From assembly GCF_001748225.1 (NCBI RefSeq), contig NZ_BDFE01000020.1:256138-320137 (forward strand): a stretch of DNA of 64,000 nucleotides, given 5' to 3'. The notes beneath the pieces were generated by a model. The model saw nothing but the letters and a program-made list of their open reading frames with translations. It was not told the origin of the DNA and did no database searches. The stretch comes from Desulfoplanes formicivorans. GTDB lineage: Bacteria > Desulfobacterota > Desulfovibrionia > Desulfovibrionales > Desulfomicrobiaceae. A program made the position numbers and the translations under genes. Below are positions 8,278-16,562 of the stretch, piece by piece (positions within the stretch are counted from its first letter, which is position 1; each line of letters starts with the position of its first letter).

Positions 8278-9358
8278 TATCCTTGTCCGGTATCTGATCC
8301 GGCAGAATCTTTTTTTACTGGCCCTGGTTTTTGGGGCCGGCATCGGCATTTATCTGCTCATTGAACTTTTTGACCGCCTGGATGATTTTCTGAAGGCAGG
8401 GGTGGGCCTGTCCACCATTGTCATGTATTTTGCGGCCAAGACCCCCCTGATCATATCCCAGATATTCCCTGCCGTGTTTTTGCTTTCCCTGCTCATCCAG
8501 TTCAGCCTCATGCACCGCAATCGCGAAATCATCGCCCTGACATCCTGCGCAGTGCCCTTTGCCGTTATCGGCAGGACCATTGTCGTGTACGCCCTTGTCT
8601 GGAGCGCCCTTTTGTTCGGATTTTCCCAGGTTCTCGGGACAAAAGGGTATAGCGTGGCCCACCGTATCTGGAAGGAAGATGTGCGCAAGAAACAGCTTTC
8701 CCAGCAGGTTCTGTACAATGTCTGGTTTCGGGAAGAAAACAGAATTATCCGCATCCGCTCGTTCAAGCCCTTTCAGGGCGTGGGCCGTGGAGCGGCCGTA
8801 TATGCCCTTTCCGGAGACGGCAACAAGGTGGAACAGATTGCCGAGGCCAAGGGGGTGGAGGTTCACGGGAACACATGGACGTTCATGGAGGTGAACCACC
8901 TGCACATCCAGTCTTTTTCCCGCCGGTGGGAAGACCGCATGGATCTGATTTTAAAGACCGATCCTCGTTCCTTTGCCACCCTGGAAAGTGAAAAAGCCCC
9001 CCAATACCTCAGTTACTGGAATCTTTCCCGGGTCATCAAGGGGCTTGGTCAGGCCGGATCCAATGTGGAGGGGCTGGTTACCGCCCTGCATGCCAAAATC
9101 AGTTATCCTGTTTCCCTTTTGGTCATGGCGTGTGCGGCCATAGCCCTCACCCTGGCTGTCACCAATGTCTATCTGAGCGTTCTTGCGGGGCTGGTTCTGG
9201 TGTTCGCCTATTATGCCATATTTGTCATGAGCACTGCTGCCGGTGAAAACGGACTGCTTCCGCCTTTTGTGGCCGCCTGGATGCCCAATGCGGTTTTCGG
9301 ACTGGGGTTTCTCGGGATGCTGGCTGTTTCCGTTTTGAAAAAAGAAAAGCCGATCTAG
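8267..9358 (+). CDS. lptG: LPS export permease LptG
   Basis: 363 residues. It is the second permease of the LptB2FG lipopolysaccharide exporter. Three N-terminal helices, a periplasmic domain rich in beta strands and three C-terminal helices are visible, with the family-typical SQIFPAVFLLSLLIQFSLMHRNREIIALTS split here as a cytoplasmic coupling region. The ATG at 8267 lies inside the end of lptF, so translation is probably coupled; an in-frame TTG at 8261 is less likely. LptB and LptC are not in this window. The stop shares bases with that of a very small gene on the opposite strand. Confidence 0.9.
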   Translation: MNNNILVRYLIRQNLFLLALVFGAGIGIYLLIELFDRLDDFLKAGVGLSTIVMYFAAKTPLIISQIFPAVFLLSLLIQFSLMHRNREIIALTSCAVPFAVIGRTIVVYALVWSALLFGFSQVLGTKGYSVAHRIWKEDVRKKQLSQQVLYNVWFREENRIIRIRSFKPFQGVGRGAAVYALSGDGNKVEQIAEAKGVEVHGNTWTFMEVNHLHIQSFSRRWEDRMDLILKTDPRSFATLESEKAPQYLSYWNLSRVIKGLGQAGSNVEGLVTALHAKISYPVSLLVMACAAIALTLAVTNVYLSVLAGLVLVFAYYAIFVMSTAAGENGLLPPFVAAWMPNAVFGLGFLGMLAVSVLKKEKPI

Positions 9359-9459
9359 GATTGTTTCTTGTGGGGAGTGAGCCGTTTGTGAAGGATCATG
9401 ACCAGCCCGATGGCTGCGCCCAGAAACAGGGATATATAAAGAAGGCATTTTACGAGCAT
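9355..9459 (-). CDS. Very small single-span membrane protein (34 residues)
   Basis: The frame reads MLVKCLLYISLFLGAAIGLV followed by MILHKRLTPHKKQS. It has one hydrophobic helix (about 4-22) and a short basic tail, so the tail would face the cytoplasm. GGAG lies six bases before the ATG. Its stop overlaps the lptG stop tail to tail. It lies 40 bases downstream of another small gene on the same strand, so the two probably form a unit. I recognise no family. It is supported by the ribosome site, the clean membrane helix and placement, not by homology. Confidence 0.5.
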   Translation of the reverse strand: MLVKCLLYISLFLGAAIGLVMILHKRLTPHKKQS

Positions 9460-9499
9460 TATTGTCTCCGGAAGTGAGAAGGGTTAATGTGACAGGACT

Positions 9500-9664
9500 T
9501 TATTTCGCCTTGGGCTGATCAAGTTCAACCAGGAGCACGTTGTCGGAGGCGGGGTCGGCAATGGCCACAAAACCGCCTTTTCTGTCGATGTAAACAAGTC
9601 CCGGTTCGAGTTCTTCGAAATCCTTTTCCTTTACGATGGCCGCATCGGCCTTGTACATGTGCAT
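9500..9664 (-). CDS. Small hypothetical protein (54 residues)
   Basis: The ATG at 9664 has GAGG at a good distance (GAGGACAATC then ATG); in-frame starts further upstream lack one. The protein is soluble and slightly acidic, with segments such as EELEPGLVYIDRKGGFVAIA and NVLLVELDQPKAK that look like a small beta-rich fold. No cysteine or signal peptide is present. It precedes the 34-residue membrane protein by 40 bases on the same strand. I do not recognise a family. Confidence 0.6.
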   Translation of the reverse strand: MHMYKADAAIVKEKDFEELEPGLVYIDRKGGFVAIADPASDNVLLVELDQPKAK

Positions 9665-9818
9665 GATTGTCCTCGTTAGTTGTGTCGTGTCTGTCATCAA
9701 TGTGGTTCCATGATGCATGGCTGTTGCCTTGGCAAACCATGATCATGGAGAAAATGCAAGCAAACCTGCCTGCCGGACAGGTCAACCATTCCGAACCAAT
9801 ACCCTACCAGATACTATC

Positions 9819-10106
9819 ATGATGGAATTACCCGGTCACTATCTCGGAGCCGTGAATACTTCGGGCGATCCCCTGTCCTGGAGCCGAGAATTTTCCCTGG
9901 AAATCAATCCCAGCGGGTCCTACTCCCTTTTTGTGCGTGATGAGGACGGTTACGTCATGCTGGTCCATTCCGGGACATCCGGCCGTTCGCTGGCCGAGTT
10001 TGTTCTCAAGAACGGATTCGATCACCAGGAGATCCATGCGGACATCCGGGATATTGATCCGCATTTTGCCGCCCAATACGGCCGGATCATCAAGGACAGA
10101 ACCTGA
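9819..10106 (+). CDS. Hypothetical protein (95 residues)
   Basis: Two adjacent ATG codons at 9819 and 9822 are possible starts; neither has a clear ribosome site. The frame extends upstream to 9717, but that part looks non-coding. The protein has alternating beta-like segments (FSLEINPSGSYSLFVRDEDG, MLVHSGTSGRSLAEFVLKNG) and an acidic end. It lacks membrane helices. Divergent from the small gene pair at 9355-9664 with 154 bases between the starts. Function unknown. Confidence 0.55.
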   Translation: MMELPGHYLGAVNTSGDPLSWSREFSLEINPSGSYSLFVRDEDGYVMLVHSGTSGRSLAEFVLKNGFDHQEIHADIRDIDPHFAAQYGRIIKDRT

Positions 10107-10155
10107 GATTGTCGGGCACAAAGAGTGGCTGGCACGGGCGTGTCGGCCTTAAGCG

Positions 10156-10350
10156 TCAGACCTGCCTTCCCTGGGGACCGATGTCAGCCGCCAGGTTGGT
10201 CTTGCCGTGTTGTTGGATCATCAGGGCGCGGACGCATCCCTGCCAGGCTTCTTGGGTCCTGCAGACCTGCCTGATGGTCTCCTTGACCCGGAGGTTGTCG
10301 GACTGACGGAAAAACATGAAAAATTTGCAATGGGATGAAAAGGGGCACAT
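10156..10350 (-). CDS. Small four-cysteine protein (64 residues)
   Basis: The ATG at 10350 follows AAGGA by seven bases; a GTG at 10365 that overlaps the stop of the preceding gene is the alternative start. The protein opens MCPFSSHCKFF and later carries VCRTQEAWQGC, giving four cysteines in two pairs (spacing 5 and 8). That pattern is compatible with a small zinc or iron-sulfur site, which is inference only. It follows the gene at 10362-10553 within 11 bases, so the two are likely one transcript. No family recognised. Confidence 0.5.
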   Translation of the reverse strand: MCPFSSHCKFFMFFRQSDNLRVKETIRQVCRTQEAWQGCVRALMIQQHGKTNLAADIGPQGRQV

Positions 10351-10361
10351 GGAGGTATCCT

Positions 10362-10553
10362 TCACAGAAGGCCCGTGACTGAAGTGATGGTTTCTCTGAC
10401 GGTATCGAGGTTATCCCGTATCCACGCCTCCCCCTTGTCCTGAAACAGGGTGGCGATGATTTCAAGAGCCACGTTTCTTTTGAGAAGATGGTCGCCGGTC
10501 AGGGACTCCATGCCAATGGTCTCCAGTAATGTTTCAGGGATGGGTGGTTGCAT
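10362..10553 (-). CDS. Small hypothetical protein (63 residues)
   Basis: The ATG at 10553 is chosen; a TTG at 10586 would add 11 residues. A GAGGG lies 11 bases upstream, a little far. The product is helical and soluble (PIPETLLETIGMESLTGDHL, RNVALEIIATLFQDKGEAWI). Its stop abuts the start of the four-cysteine protein, which supports an operon. Function unknown. Confidence 0.5.
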   Translation of the reverse strand: MQPPIPETLLETIGMESLTGDHLLKRNVALEIIATLFQDKGEAWIRDNLDTVRETITSVTGLL

Positions 10554-10896
10554 GGCTGTTGTGATCCCTCGCAAGGGTTTGGCCAAAAAAGTGTGTGCAC
10601 GTCATGACAAGACGTATACCCATGCCAAAGATGATCCGGTTTTTCAATGAAAGATATGCCCGGGAATGCAGGTGGCAGGTTGGCGGGGTGTTGTATGCGT
10701 CAGGTGCAGGGAAACGTGGCGGAGACTGTCAGGGATCTGAAGAGGCCTGTTGCAGCCTTATTGAAGCAGGCGTCATGTCTTGTTTTGGGTGGCATGGGGC
10801 AGGATTTTTTCCTCTGGCGCTCTTTTTTTTGCTTGCAAAGTGGAGTACAGGGTAGTGGTTTTTTGAATGTACCATTCTACCCAAGGAGGTATGACA

Positions 10897-11277
10897 ATGC
10901 AGGCGTGTGAAGACATTTTGCGTGATATGGATTTCACTTTCTTTGCAACTGGTGAATACGGCATGACCATGGCCGAGGCCCTGCCCCTCATCGGGAACGA
11001 TCATTTCCTGTTTTTGGATGTCCGGGCCCGGGAAGAGGTGGATCATTTGCAATTTCCCTTTGCCAAACATATTCCCCTCAACGAGATCCCGGACCGGTTG
11101 GACGAAATTCCCCGGGACAAATTCATCATCCCCTTTTGCGCCACGGCATTCAGGGCTGCCATGTGCTATCTCTATCTCCTGTCCAAGGGGTATGAAGAGG
11201 TCAAGGGATTGACTTCAGGGACCGATGCCATGGCTGCGAGTCTCAAGCCCGGTCCTTTGGCCAAGATTGTTGCCTAG
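10897..11277 (+). CDS. Rhodanese-like domain protein
   Basis: 126 residues, a single rhodanese domain. The start at 10897 is preferred because GGAGG lies seven bases ahead; the ATG at 10891 is too close to it. The conserved opening FLFLDVRAREEVDHLQFPFA and HIPLNEIPDRLDEIP are typical of single-domain rhodaneses. The active loop FCATAFRAAM supplies the catalytic cysteine that would carry a persulfide. Such proteins move sulfane sulfur in the cytoplasm; the acceptor here is unknown. It lies upstream of pgk with a 179-base gap and is probably a separate transcript. Confidence 0.88.
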   Translation: MQACEDILRDMDFTFFATGEYGMTMAEALPLIGNDHFLFLDVRAREEVDHLQFPFAKHIPLNEIPDRLDEIPRDKFIIPFCATAFRAAMCYLYLLSKGYEEVKGLTSGTDAMAASLKPGPLAKIVA

Positions 11278-11456
11278 AAGATTGTTGCCCCGAAGGGAGA
11301 AATTCCACCTGGTTTGCATCCTGTCCGTTGGGGAAAATGGTGGGATGCCCCGTACCGGTTCTGCCGCCAAGCAGCAAACACTCAGGCATGAAGGGAAAAT
11401 GCCGACCCTTTCACAAGATGATTTTCACACCATGATCAAACCTGAAGGAGTCATGC

Positions 11457-12644
11457 ATGCGTTTTATTGATAATGCCCCCATCAAGGGCAAACGTCTGCT
11501 CATTCGCGTGGACTACAATGTCCCCCTCAAAGACGGGGTCATCAAGGATGACAATCGCATACGGGCCAGTTTGCCCACGTTGCGGTTCGCTCTTGAGCAG
11601 GGCTGTACCCTGGTTCTCTGTTCCCATCTGGGAAAGCCCAAGGGTAAGGTGGTTCCCGAGCTTTCCCTGGCACCCGTGGCCAGACATCTTGCCGAACTTC
11701 TCGGCCAGGAGGTGCTCATGGCCCCGGATTGCATCGGCAAGGCCACAGAGTCCATGGTTGATGAGCTCAAGCCCGGCCAGATCCTCATGCTCGAGAACCT
11801 CCGGTTCCATGCGGGCGAAAAAAAGAATGATCCCGCTTTCTGCAAGGCCCTGGCTGGCGGTCTTGATGGCTATGTCAACGACGCCTTTGGGGTATGCCAT
11901 CGTGCCCACGGATCCGTGGTCGGGGTCCTGGATCATTTTGCCTTGTGCTGCGGCGGACTGCTCCTCAAAAAAGAGTGGGAATATCTGGGCGAGGCCCTGA
12001 AAAATCCCAAGCGACCCTTTGTGGCCATTACCGGGGGTGCCAAGGTCTCCTCCAAACTCGGCATTCTGCATGCTCTTCTGGACAAGGTCGATCGCATTCT
12101 CATCGGCGGGGCCATGGCCAATACCTTTCGCAAGGCCCAGGGGTATGAAGTGGGCACGTCCCTGGTGGAGGACGATCTTCTGGACGAGGCCCGGTCCATC
12201 ATTGCCAAGGCCAGGGACAAGGGAGTCAGTCTGTATCTGCCCGTGGACTACATCCTGGGGGACGGTCCCCAGGGGGAGATGACCGCAGGCGTCTGCCCGT
12301 ATCAGGATGTTCCCAAGGGAGAAATGATCCTGGATATCGGTCCGGCCACTTCGGCCCTGTTTGCCGAGGGTATCCGTGACGCAGCAACCATTGTCTGGAA
12401 CGGCCCCATGGGCGCCTTTGAAAACAAGGTTTTTTCCCAGGGTTCCTTTAATCTGGCCATGGGCGTGGCCCAGTCCGATGCCCTGAGCATTGTCGGGGGC
12501 GGTGACACGGATGCCATCATCCATACCCTTGGTATCCAGGACAGGATTTCCTTTATCTCAACGGGTGGCGGTTCGTTTCTGGAGTTTCTCGAAGGCAAGG
12601 AACTTCCCGCGTTCAAGGCTCTGCAGGACAAGGAGGCGCAATGA
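11457..12644 (+). CDS. pgk: Phosphoglycerate kinase
   Basis: 395 residues, full length. It transfers phosphate between 1,3-bisphosphoglycerate and ADP in glycolysis/gluconeogenesis in the cytoplasm. The N-terminal substrate signature LLIRVDYNVPLKDG is present, with FHAGEKKNDPAF, the hinge GGAKVSSKLGIL, and the ATP-site run NGPMGAFE and GGGDTDAI. The ATG at 11457 is preceded by a GGAG (TGAAGGAGTC). The stop overlaps the tpiA start by four bases (ATGA), so pgk and tpiA are translationally coupled. Confidence 0.98.
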   Translation: MRFIDNAPIKGKRLLIRVDYNVPLKDGVIKDDNRIRASLPTLRFALEQGCTLVLCSHLGKPKGKVVPELSLAPVARHLAELLGQEVLMAPDCIGKATESMVDELKPGQILMLENLRFHAGEKKNDPAFCKALAGGLDGYVNDAFGVCHRAHGSVVGVLDHFALCCGGLLLKKEWEYLGEALKNPKRPFVAITGGAKVSSKLGILHALLDKVDRILIGGAMANTFRKAQGYEVGTSLVEDDLLDEARSIIAKARDKGVSLYLPVDYILGDGPQGEMTAGVCPYQDVPKGEMILDIGPATSALFAEGIRDAATIVWNGPMGAFENKVFSQGSFNLAMGVAQSDALSIVGGGDTDAIIHTLGIQDRISFISTGGGSFLEFLEGKELPAFKALQDKEAQ

Positions 12645-13396
12645 AAAAACTCATGGCTGCCAATTGGAAGATGTTCAAAACCCATGAAGAGGGGGTGGCA
12701 ACGGCCCATGAACTCGTGCAACTCGTGTCCGGCCGCCTTCCCGATGACAGGGAGATGCTGGTCATTCCGCCCTTTACCCTGCTTCATGGGGTGGGTCAGG
12801 TGCTTGCAGGCCACAAGGGCATGCTGCTGGGCGGAGAAAATTTCTATCCTGCAGATCAGGGGGCGTTCACCGGAGAGATCTGTCCCGACCAGCTTCTGGA
12901 TCTCGGATGCACCTTTGCCCTGGCAGGCCATTCCGAGCGCAGGCACATCCTGGGCGAAACGGACGACTTTGTGGGTCGCAAGGTTGCTTTTGGCCTTGAA
13001 AAAGGACTTGCTGTCATCCTGTGCATCGGGGAAACCATTGAGGAACGCAGGCAGGGCCGGGTGGAGGAAGTACTCTTCCGACAGCTTGACAAGGGCCTGT
13101 CCGGCGTCACCAGGGCGGTTGATCCGGACAGGATGGTGGTTGCCTATGAGCCGGTTTGGGCCATTGGTACGGGCGAGGTGGCCGGTCCCGAAGAAATCAT
13201 CCAGGCCCATGGCGTGGTCCGCTCCAGACTGGTGAATCTGTTGGGCGAGACCGGGAACAACATCCGCATTCTCTACGGAGGAAGCGTCAAGCCGGACAAT
13301 TGCGCATCCATCCTTGCCCTTGACAATGTCGACGGGGTGCTGGTAGGTGGCGCGAGCTTGAAGGCTGAAAGCTTCAGCCGGATCGTGCTGGCATAA
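12641..13396 (+). CDS. tpiA: Triosephosphate isomerase
   Basis: 251 residues. It interconverts dihydroxyacetone phosphate and glyceraldehyde 3-phosphate. Catalytic Asn and Lys are in the opening AANWKMFKTHEE, the electrophile His is in LAGHSERR, and the catalytic Glu is in AYEPVWAIGTG, followed by the phosphate loop YGGSVKPDN and GVLVGGASL. It overlaps the end of pgk by four bases and is followed 133 bases later by secG, a common neighbour order. Confidence 0.98.
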   Translation: MKKLMAANWKMFKTHEEGVATAHELVQLVSGRLPDDREMLVIPPFTLLHGVGQVLAGHKGMLLGGENFYPADQGAFTGEICPDQLLDLGCTFALAGHSERRHILGETDDFVGRKVAFGLEKGLAVILCIGETIEERRQGRVEEVLFRQLDKGLSGVTRAVDPDRMVVAYEPVWAIGTGEVAGPEEIIQAHGVVRSRLVNLLGETGNNIRILYGGSVKPDNCASILALDNVDGVLVGGASLKAESFSRIVLA

Positions 13397-13529
13397 TTAT
13401 CTGAAAAGATATTATTTTTGTTTGTCGGGTGCGTTGCGCACGTGGCTGCACAACAGACAACTCCGGGACAAAGTTCCCGGACAATGAAAGACCTTCGGGT
13501 CTTGTTCGGCAGGTCAGGAGGTCGAGACC

Positions 13530-13958
13530 TTGAATTCTCTGGTTATCACCATTCATATTATCGCGTGTATCGTTTTGGTCGTTTTGGTACTTCTGCAGTC
13601 CGGCAAGGAAGGCATGGGGGTCATTTTTGGTGGCGGAAGCACCTCCCTGTTTGGCAGCAGCGGCGCAGGTGGCCTGTTGACCAAATTGACCGGTGCAGCA
13701 GCAGCCGTTTTTTTCGTCACCTCGCTGACATTTACGTATATGAGCACGGCCCAGCATCAAACACCCCGGGAGTCCATTGTTCTTGACGCCCCGGTTCCGG
13801 CTGTCGAACCGGCTCCTGCCCCGGTTTCGGAGGCAACAGAAAAAAATGTTGCCGAAGATGCAAAAAATGCTGGACAAGAGGAATCGAAATCCGTAAAAGC
13901 CACTCCTGCTGACGCGGTGCAAGACACCGAAACAGCAAACGATCCTGCCGAGCAATAG
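13530..13958 (+). CDS. secG: Preprotein translocase subunit SecG
   Basis: 142 residues. SecG is the small inner-membrane subunit of SecYEG that assists SecA-driven export. The start is a TTG at 13530, chosen because GGAGG lies nine bases ahead and the product then begins right at the first helix. Two membrane helices are seen (VITIHIIACIVLVVLVLLQ and the AAAAVFFVTSLTFTYMS region) around the conserved GGGSTSLFGSSGAGG loop. The C-terminal 60 residues, rich in Ala, Glu, Val and Pro, are longer than in E. coli SecG, as is seen in some delta-proteobacteria. tRNA-Leu follows directly. Confidence 0.95.
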   Translation: MNSLVITIHIIACIVLVVLVLLQSGKEGMGVIFGGGSTSLFGSSGAGGLLTKLTGAAAAVFFVTSLTFTYMSTAQHQTPRESIVLDAPVPAVEPAPAPVSEATEKNVAEDAKNAGQEESKSVKATPADAVQDTETANDPAEQ

Positions 13959-13974
13959 GGCAGGGTGACAGGAT

Positions 13975-14061
<87 letters not shown>

Positions 14062-14074
14062 CGCCATTGAAAAA

Positions 14075-14103
14075 GCCGTCTGAATATTCAGGCGGCTTTT
14101 TTT
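14075..14103 (+). terminator. Intrinsic terminator after tRNA-Leu
   Basis: GCCGTCTGA pairs with TCAGGCGGC (one G-T pair) and is followed by seven T bases. It lies 13 bases after the tRNA and probably ends the secG-tRNA transcript. Confidence 0.9.
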
Positions 14104-14242
14104 ATACCTTCTCTTGCGCATGTCCACACAGAGACATATGATTGTACAGGTTGTTGCGTGATGGAACACAAGGGCTTGTGGATCCGTCCTGTAGGGAGGT
14201 CCATGAGCCCGCAAGCATGGCTGACCACGGTCAGCACGGGAT

Positions 14243-14578
14243 ATGAGCATGTCCGATCAAGATAAATATACCCGCAATCTTGTTGTCAAACCCCGGCGCA
14301 AACCCGTTGAGGTCAACCCCGAGACCGAAGAGGCCTTTGAGGAATCCAAGGCAATGGTCAAGGAATCGGTCCATCAGGCTGCCAGGAGCAACATGGCCTT
14401 TGTGGCCTGGGTGGGAATCTTTTCGTGGCGACTGATCAAGCACGGATTTCTTTATCTGGGGGCCCAGCTTGCGGGTTGGAAGCAGCGCAAAACCAAACAG
14501 TCCCCTTCTCCCGACCCCGCGCGCCAGCACGGGAGGTCCTCCAAACCGGACAAGACGGGTCGGCCCAAACAGGGCTGA
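14243..14578 (+). CDS. Basic hypothetical protein (111 residues)
   Basis: No family recognised. The N-terminal 45 residues are charged (DKYTRNLVVKPRRKPVEVNP, then an acidic stretch), the middle has a moderately hydrophobic segment (NMAFVAWVGIFSWRLIKHGFL), and the last 30 residues are strongly basic and Ser/Pro-rich, which suggests nucleic-acid or membrane-surface contact. The ribosome site is poor, so the start at 14243 (or ATG at 14249) is uncertain. Confidence 0.5.
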   Translation: MSMSDQDKYTRNLVVKPRRKPVEVNPETEEAFEESKAMVKESVHQAARSNMAFVAWVGIFSWRLIKHGFLYLGAQLAGWKQRKTKQSPSPDPARQHGRSSKPDKTGRPKQG

Positions 14579-14684
14579 ACACAACAGGCAATCGTTTTAT
14601 TGTTGGCCTTGATGCGCGGGCAACACCCGGGCATCATCCTGTTTTGCCTTTCCAAACGTGGTTCGCGTACCGTAACCCCTGCCT

Positions 14685-14993
14685 TTAATTTGTCCCGTCG
14701 TGGTCTTGAAAAAATCTGATACCTGCCCGGAAATGGGGGCGTTTGCCGGCCACGAATGAGCACCAGACAACGCTGCCCTTGCAGGTCTGGGGAACCTTGT
14801 CCCTGAGGTGCTCATCCGCGGCAAGATTTACCGGAGCGCCCGGAGCAAGATAACGTGGACTTTTGATATACACCCCGGCCTTGCTGTAGTTGAGGAGCAC
14901 CACCCTGGTTGGGCTCTGGTTGTCACTGGAGACCTGGAGCTCATCCACGTTGTCATGGCGGTCGTACCGCCGTTTTTCCCGGTAGTATTGCAT
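14685..14993 (-). CDS. PilZ-domain-like protein
   Basis: 102 residues. The start has the REKRRYDRHD run that resembles the RxxxR c-di-GMP-binding motif of PilZ, and residues NYSKAGVYIKS match the second motif, where (D/N)xSxxG is expected. The end (RAGIRFFQDHDG) is also typical of PilZ barrels. It is a single domain and so probably a c-di-GMP-responsive adaptor. The ATG at 14993 has GGGAG six bases ahead. No partner gene lies adjacent. Confidence 0.7.
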   Translation of the reverse strand: MQYYREKRRYDRHDNVDELQVSSDNQSPTRVVLLNYSKAGVYIKSPRYLAPGAPVNLAADEHLRDKVPQTCKGSVVWCSFVAGKRPHFRAGIRFFQDHDGTN

Positions 14994-15246
14994 GGCTTTC
15001 TCCCTGGCTGGAAGTTGATTCTCTTCGTTAACACGCTCTCACCACGAGAACAAGCCCGGACTCGACAAATCCCTGTTTCTCACCAGACGTCCGGGCGCAT
15101 GTCTGGGAGACGATAAAAGTTTTGTACCCCCCATGACTTGATATTTGTTCTTTCTTTCACTAAGTGATCCACACGTTTGTGCATGCGGTCATGAGTACTG
15201 GTCGGCACCAGCCGGCTTGAATCTGTCAGATTGTGGGGATCAGGGT

Positions 15247-15594
15247 ATGGAAAAGTTGCATGGCAAGGTTGTCATCGAGACGCTTGGAAACTCCGAGGAT
15301 GAAATTTTCACCAAGGAATACGAGTATGAAGACGGTATCTGCGTTCATTCCCAAGACGCCATTGATATCCGTCTGGAAATCTGCCGGGAAAACGAAATCC
15401 AGACGGTTGTCTGGTACAAGGAACAGAATGTCGGGGGGACATGGTACGATCCCACCCAAAAGACCTGGGTGGCCGAACTCATGGGTGTGGAGTGGACTGA
15501 TTACGATATCGATGTGATCGAGGAACTGCGTGCCAAGAAACAGCAGGTGGTTCGTGCCAATCACGCCGAATGCTGGTCTCCCCAGGCCAAGTAG
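15247..15594 (+). CDS. Hypothetical protein (115 residues)
   Basis: The frame opens at 15145, but the part before the ATG at 15247 does not look coding. The product is acidic and soluble, with many Glu and Asp residues and aromatic segments (TKEYEYEDGICVHSQDAIDI, GGTWYDPTQKTWVAELMGVE). It ends ECWSPQAK. No signal peptide or membrane helix. A G+C-rich hairpin at about 15630-15656 follows it without a T run. Family not recognised. Confidence 0.6.
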   Translation: MEKLHGKVVIETLGNSEDEIFTKEYEYEDGICVHSQDAIDIRLEICRENEIQTVVWYKEQNVGGTWYDPTQKTWVAELMGVEWTDYDIDVIEELRAKKQQVVRANHAECWSPQAK

Positions 15595-15897
15595 GATGCA
15601 CCGATGTTCTTCGTGCTTTTTTTGTGTTGTACGGGCCCCTCTGACCTGAGGGGGGCCTGCCACCAGTCTGCCTGACCTGGCGACTATGGCCTCTTGCTGG
15701 CCATCAACTCCCTTTCTCTTGCCGTATATCCTCTTGGTCGGCCCGTTTGCAGCCTTTTTTTGCCGATTCCCCGGATATATCGGCCTTTTTCTCATATTCC
15801 CCTGCATTGTATTTGCTTTTGCCTTTCATATCGAGTAACAGAATTGCACCCGTTTTTGCGTGTTGTTCTTCTGTTCCAATATATTATGGGAGGTCAT

Positions 15898-16548
15898 ATG
15901 TGGAGTGATACGACCATGCACGTCCAGTCGTCCACCAGGACACCGGCGGTCCTGGACTGGCTGGAAGTGTTGTCTGGTATCGGTTTGGTCCTTTTTATCA
16001 TGGGCCATTCCCTTTTCGTGGCCAGCGTCATCTTCGGGGCGTCCACGTTCAATGGTATGGCCGGTTTTTTCGAGAATACCGGCCTGGCACAAGTCGGCGG
16101 GCCGATCATCGGGCTCGTCTTTCTGCTGCATTTCGTGCTTGCGGCCCGCAAGATTCCCTTTCGGGCCGCTCAGCAGTCCGTGATTTGGAAGCATGCCCGC
16201 ATGATGCACCATGAGGATACCTGGCTCTGGCTGATCCAGGCTGTCACCGGGATGCTCATCCTGCTCATGGGCTCCATCCACATGTGGGTGCTGCTCAATG
16301 ATCTTCCCATTACCGCGGAAAAGTCCGTGGCTCTCCTGTATGCCGGAACCTGGCTGTGGTTCTATCTTTTCTTTCTCCTTTTCGTGGCCATGCACGTGGC
16401 CATCGGCGTCTACCGGGCAGGGGTCAAGTGGGGGTATATCCGTCGCGAGAACAGGGCGAGGATGAAGAAATATCTGTACATCTTTGCAGGCGTTCTGGTC
16501 GCCATCGACCTGGTCTCATTGATCCGTTTCTATTTTCTGAGCGTGTAG
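15898..16548 (+). CDS. frdC: Fumarate reductase / succinate dehydrogenase dihaem cytochrome b subunit
   Basis: 216 residues. This is the membrane anchor that links FrdA/B to menaquinone, of the Wolinella-type single-subunit dihaem family. Five hydrophobic helices are seen. Histidines placed like the four axial haem ligands occur in MGHSLF, in the LLHFVL/MHHEDT region, in SIHMWVLL and in AMHVAIGVYR. The ATG at 15898 follows GGAGGTC by three bases; an ATG at 15916 is an alternative. The gene starts the operon frdC-frdA-frdB. Direction of the enzyme in vivo, fumarate reduction or succinate oxidation, cannot be told from the sequence. Confidence 0.93.
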   Translation: MWSDTTMHVQSSTRTPAVLDWLEVLSGIGLVLFIMGHSLFVASVIFGASTFNGMAGFFENTGLAQVGGPIIGLVFLLHFVLAARKIPFRAAQQSVIWKHARMMHHEDTWLWLIQAVTGMLILLMGSIHMWVLLNDLPITAEKSVALLYAGTWLWFYLFFLLFVAMHVAIGVYRAGVKWGYIRRENRARMKKYLYIFAGVLVAIDLVSLIRFYFLSV

Positions 16549-16562
16549 AGCAAGGGGGAAAC

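Noticed and set aside
13397-13529. Possible small gene between tpiA and secG
   Set aside because: The frame from 13418 overlaps secG in another frame and has no ribosome site; the secG start with GGAGG accounts for this stretch.
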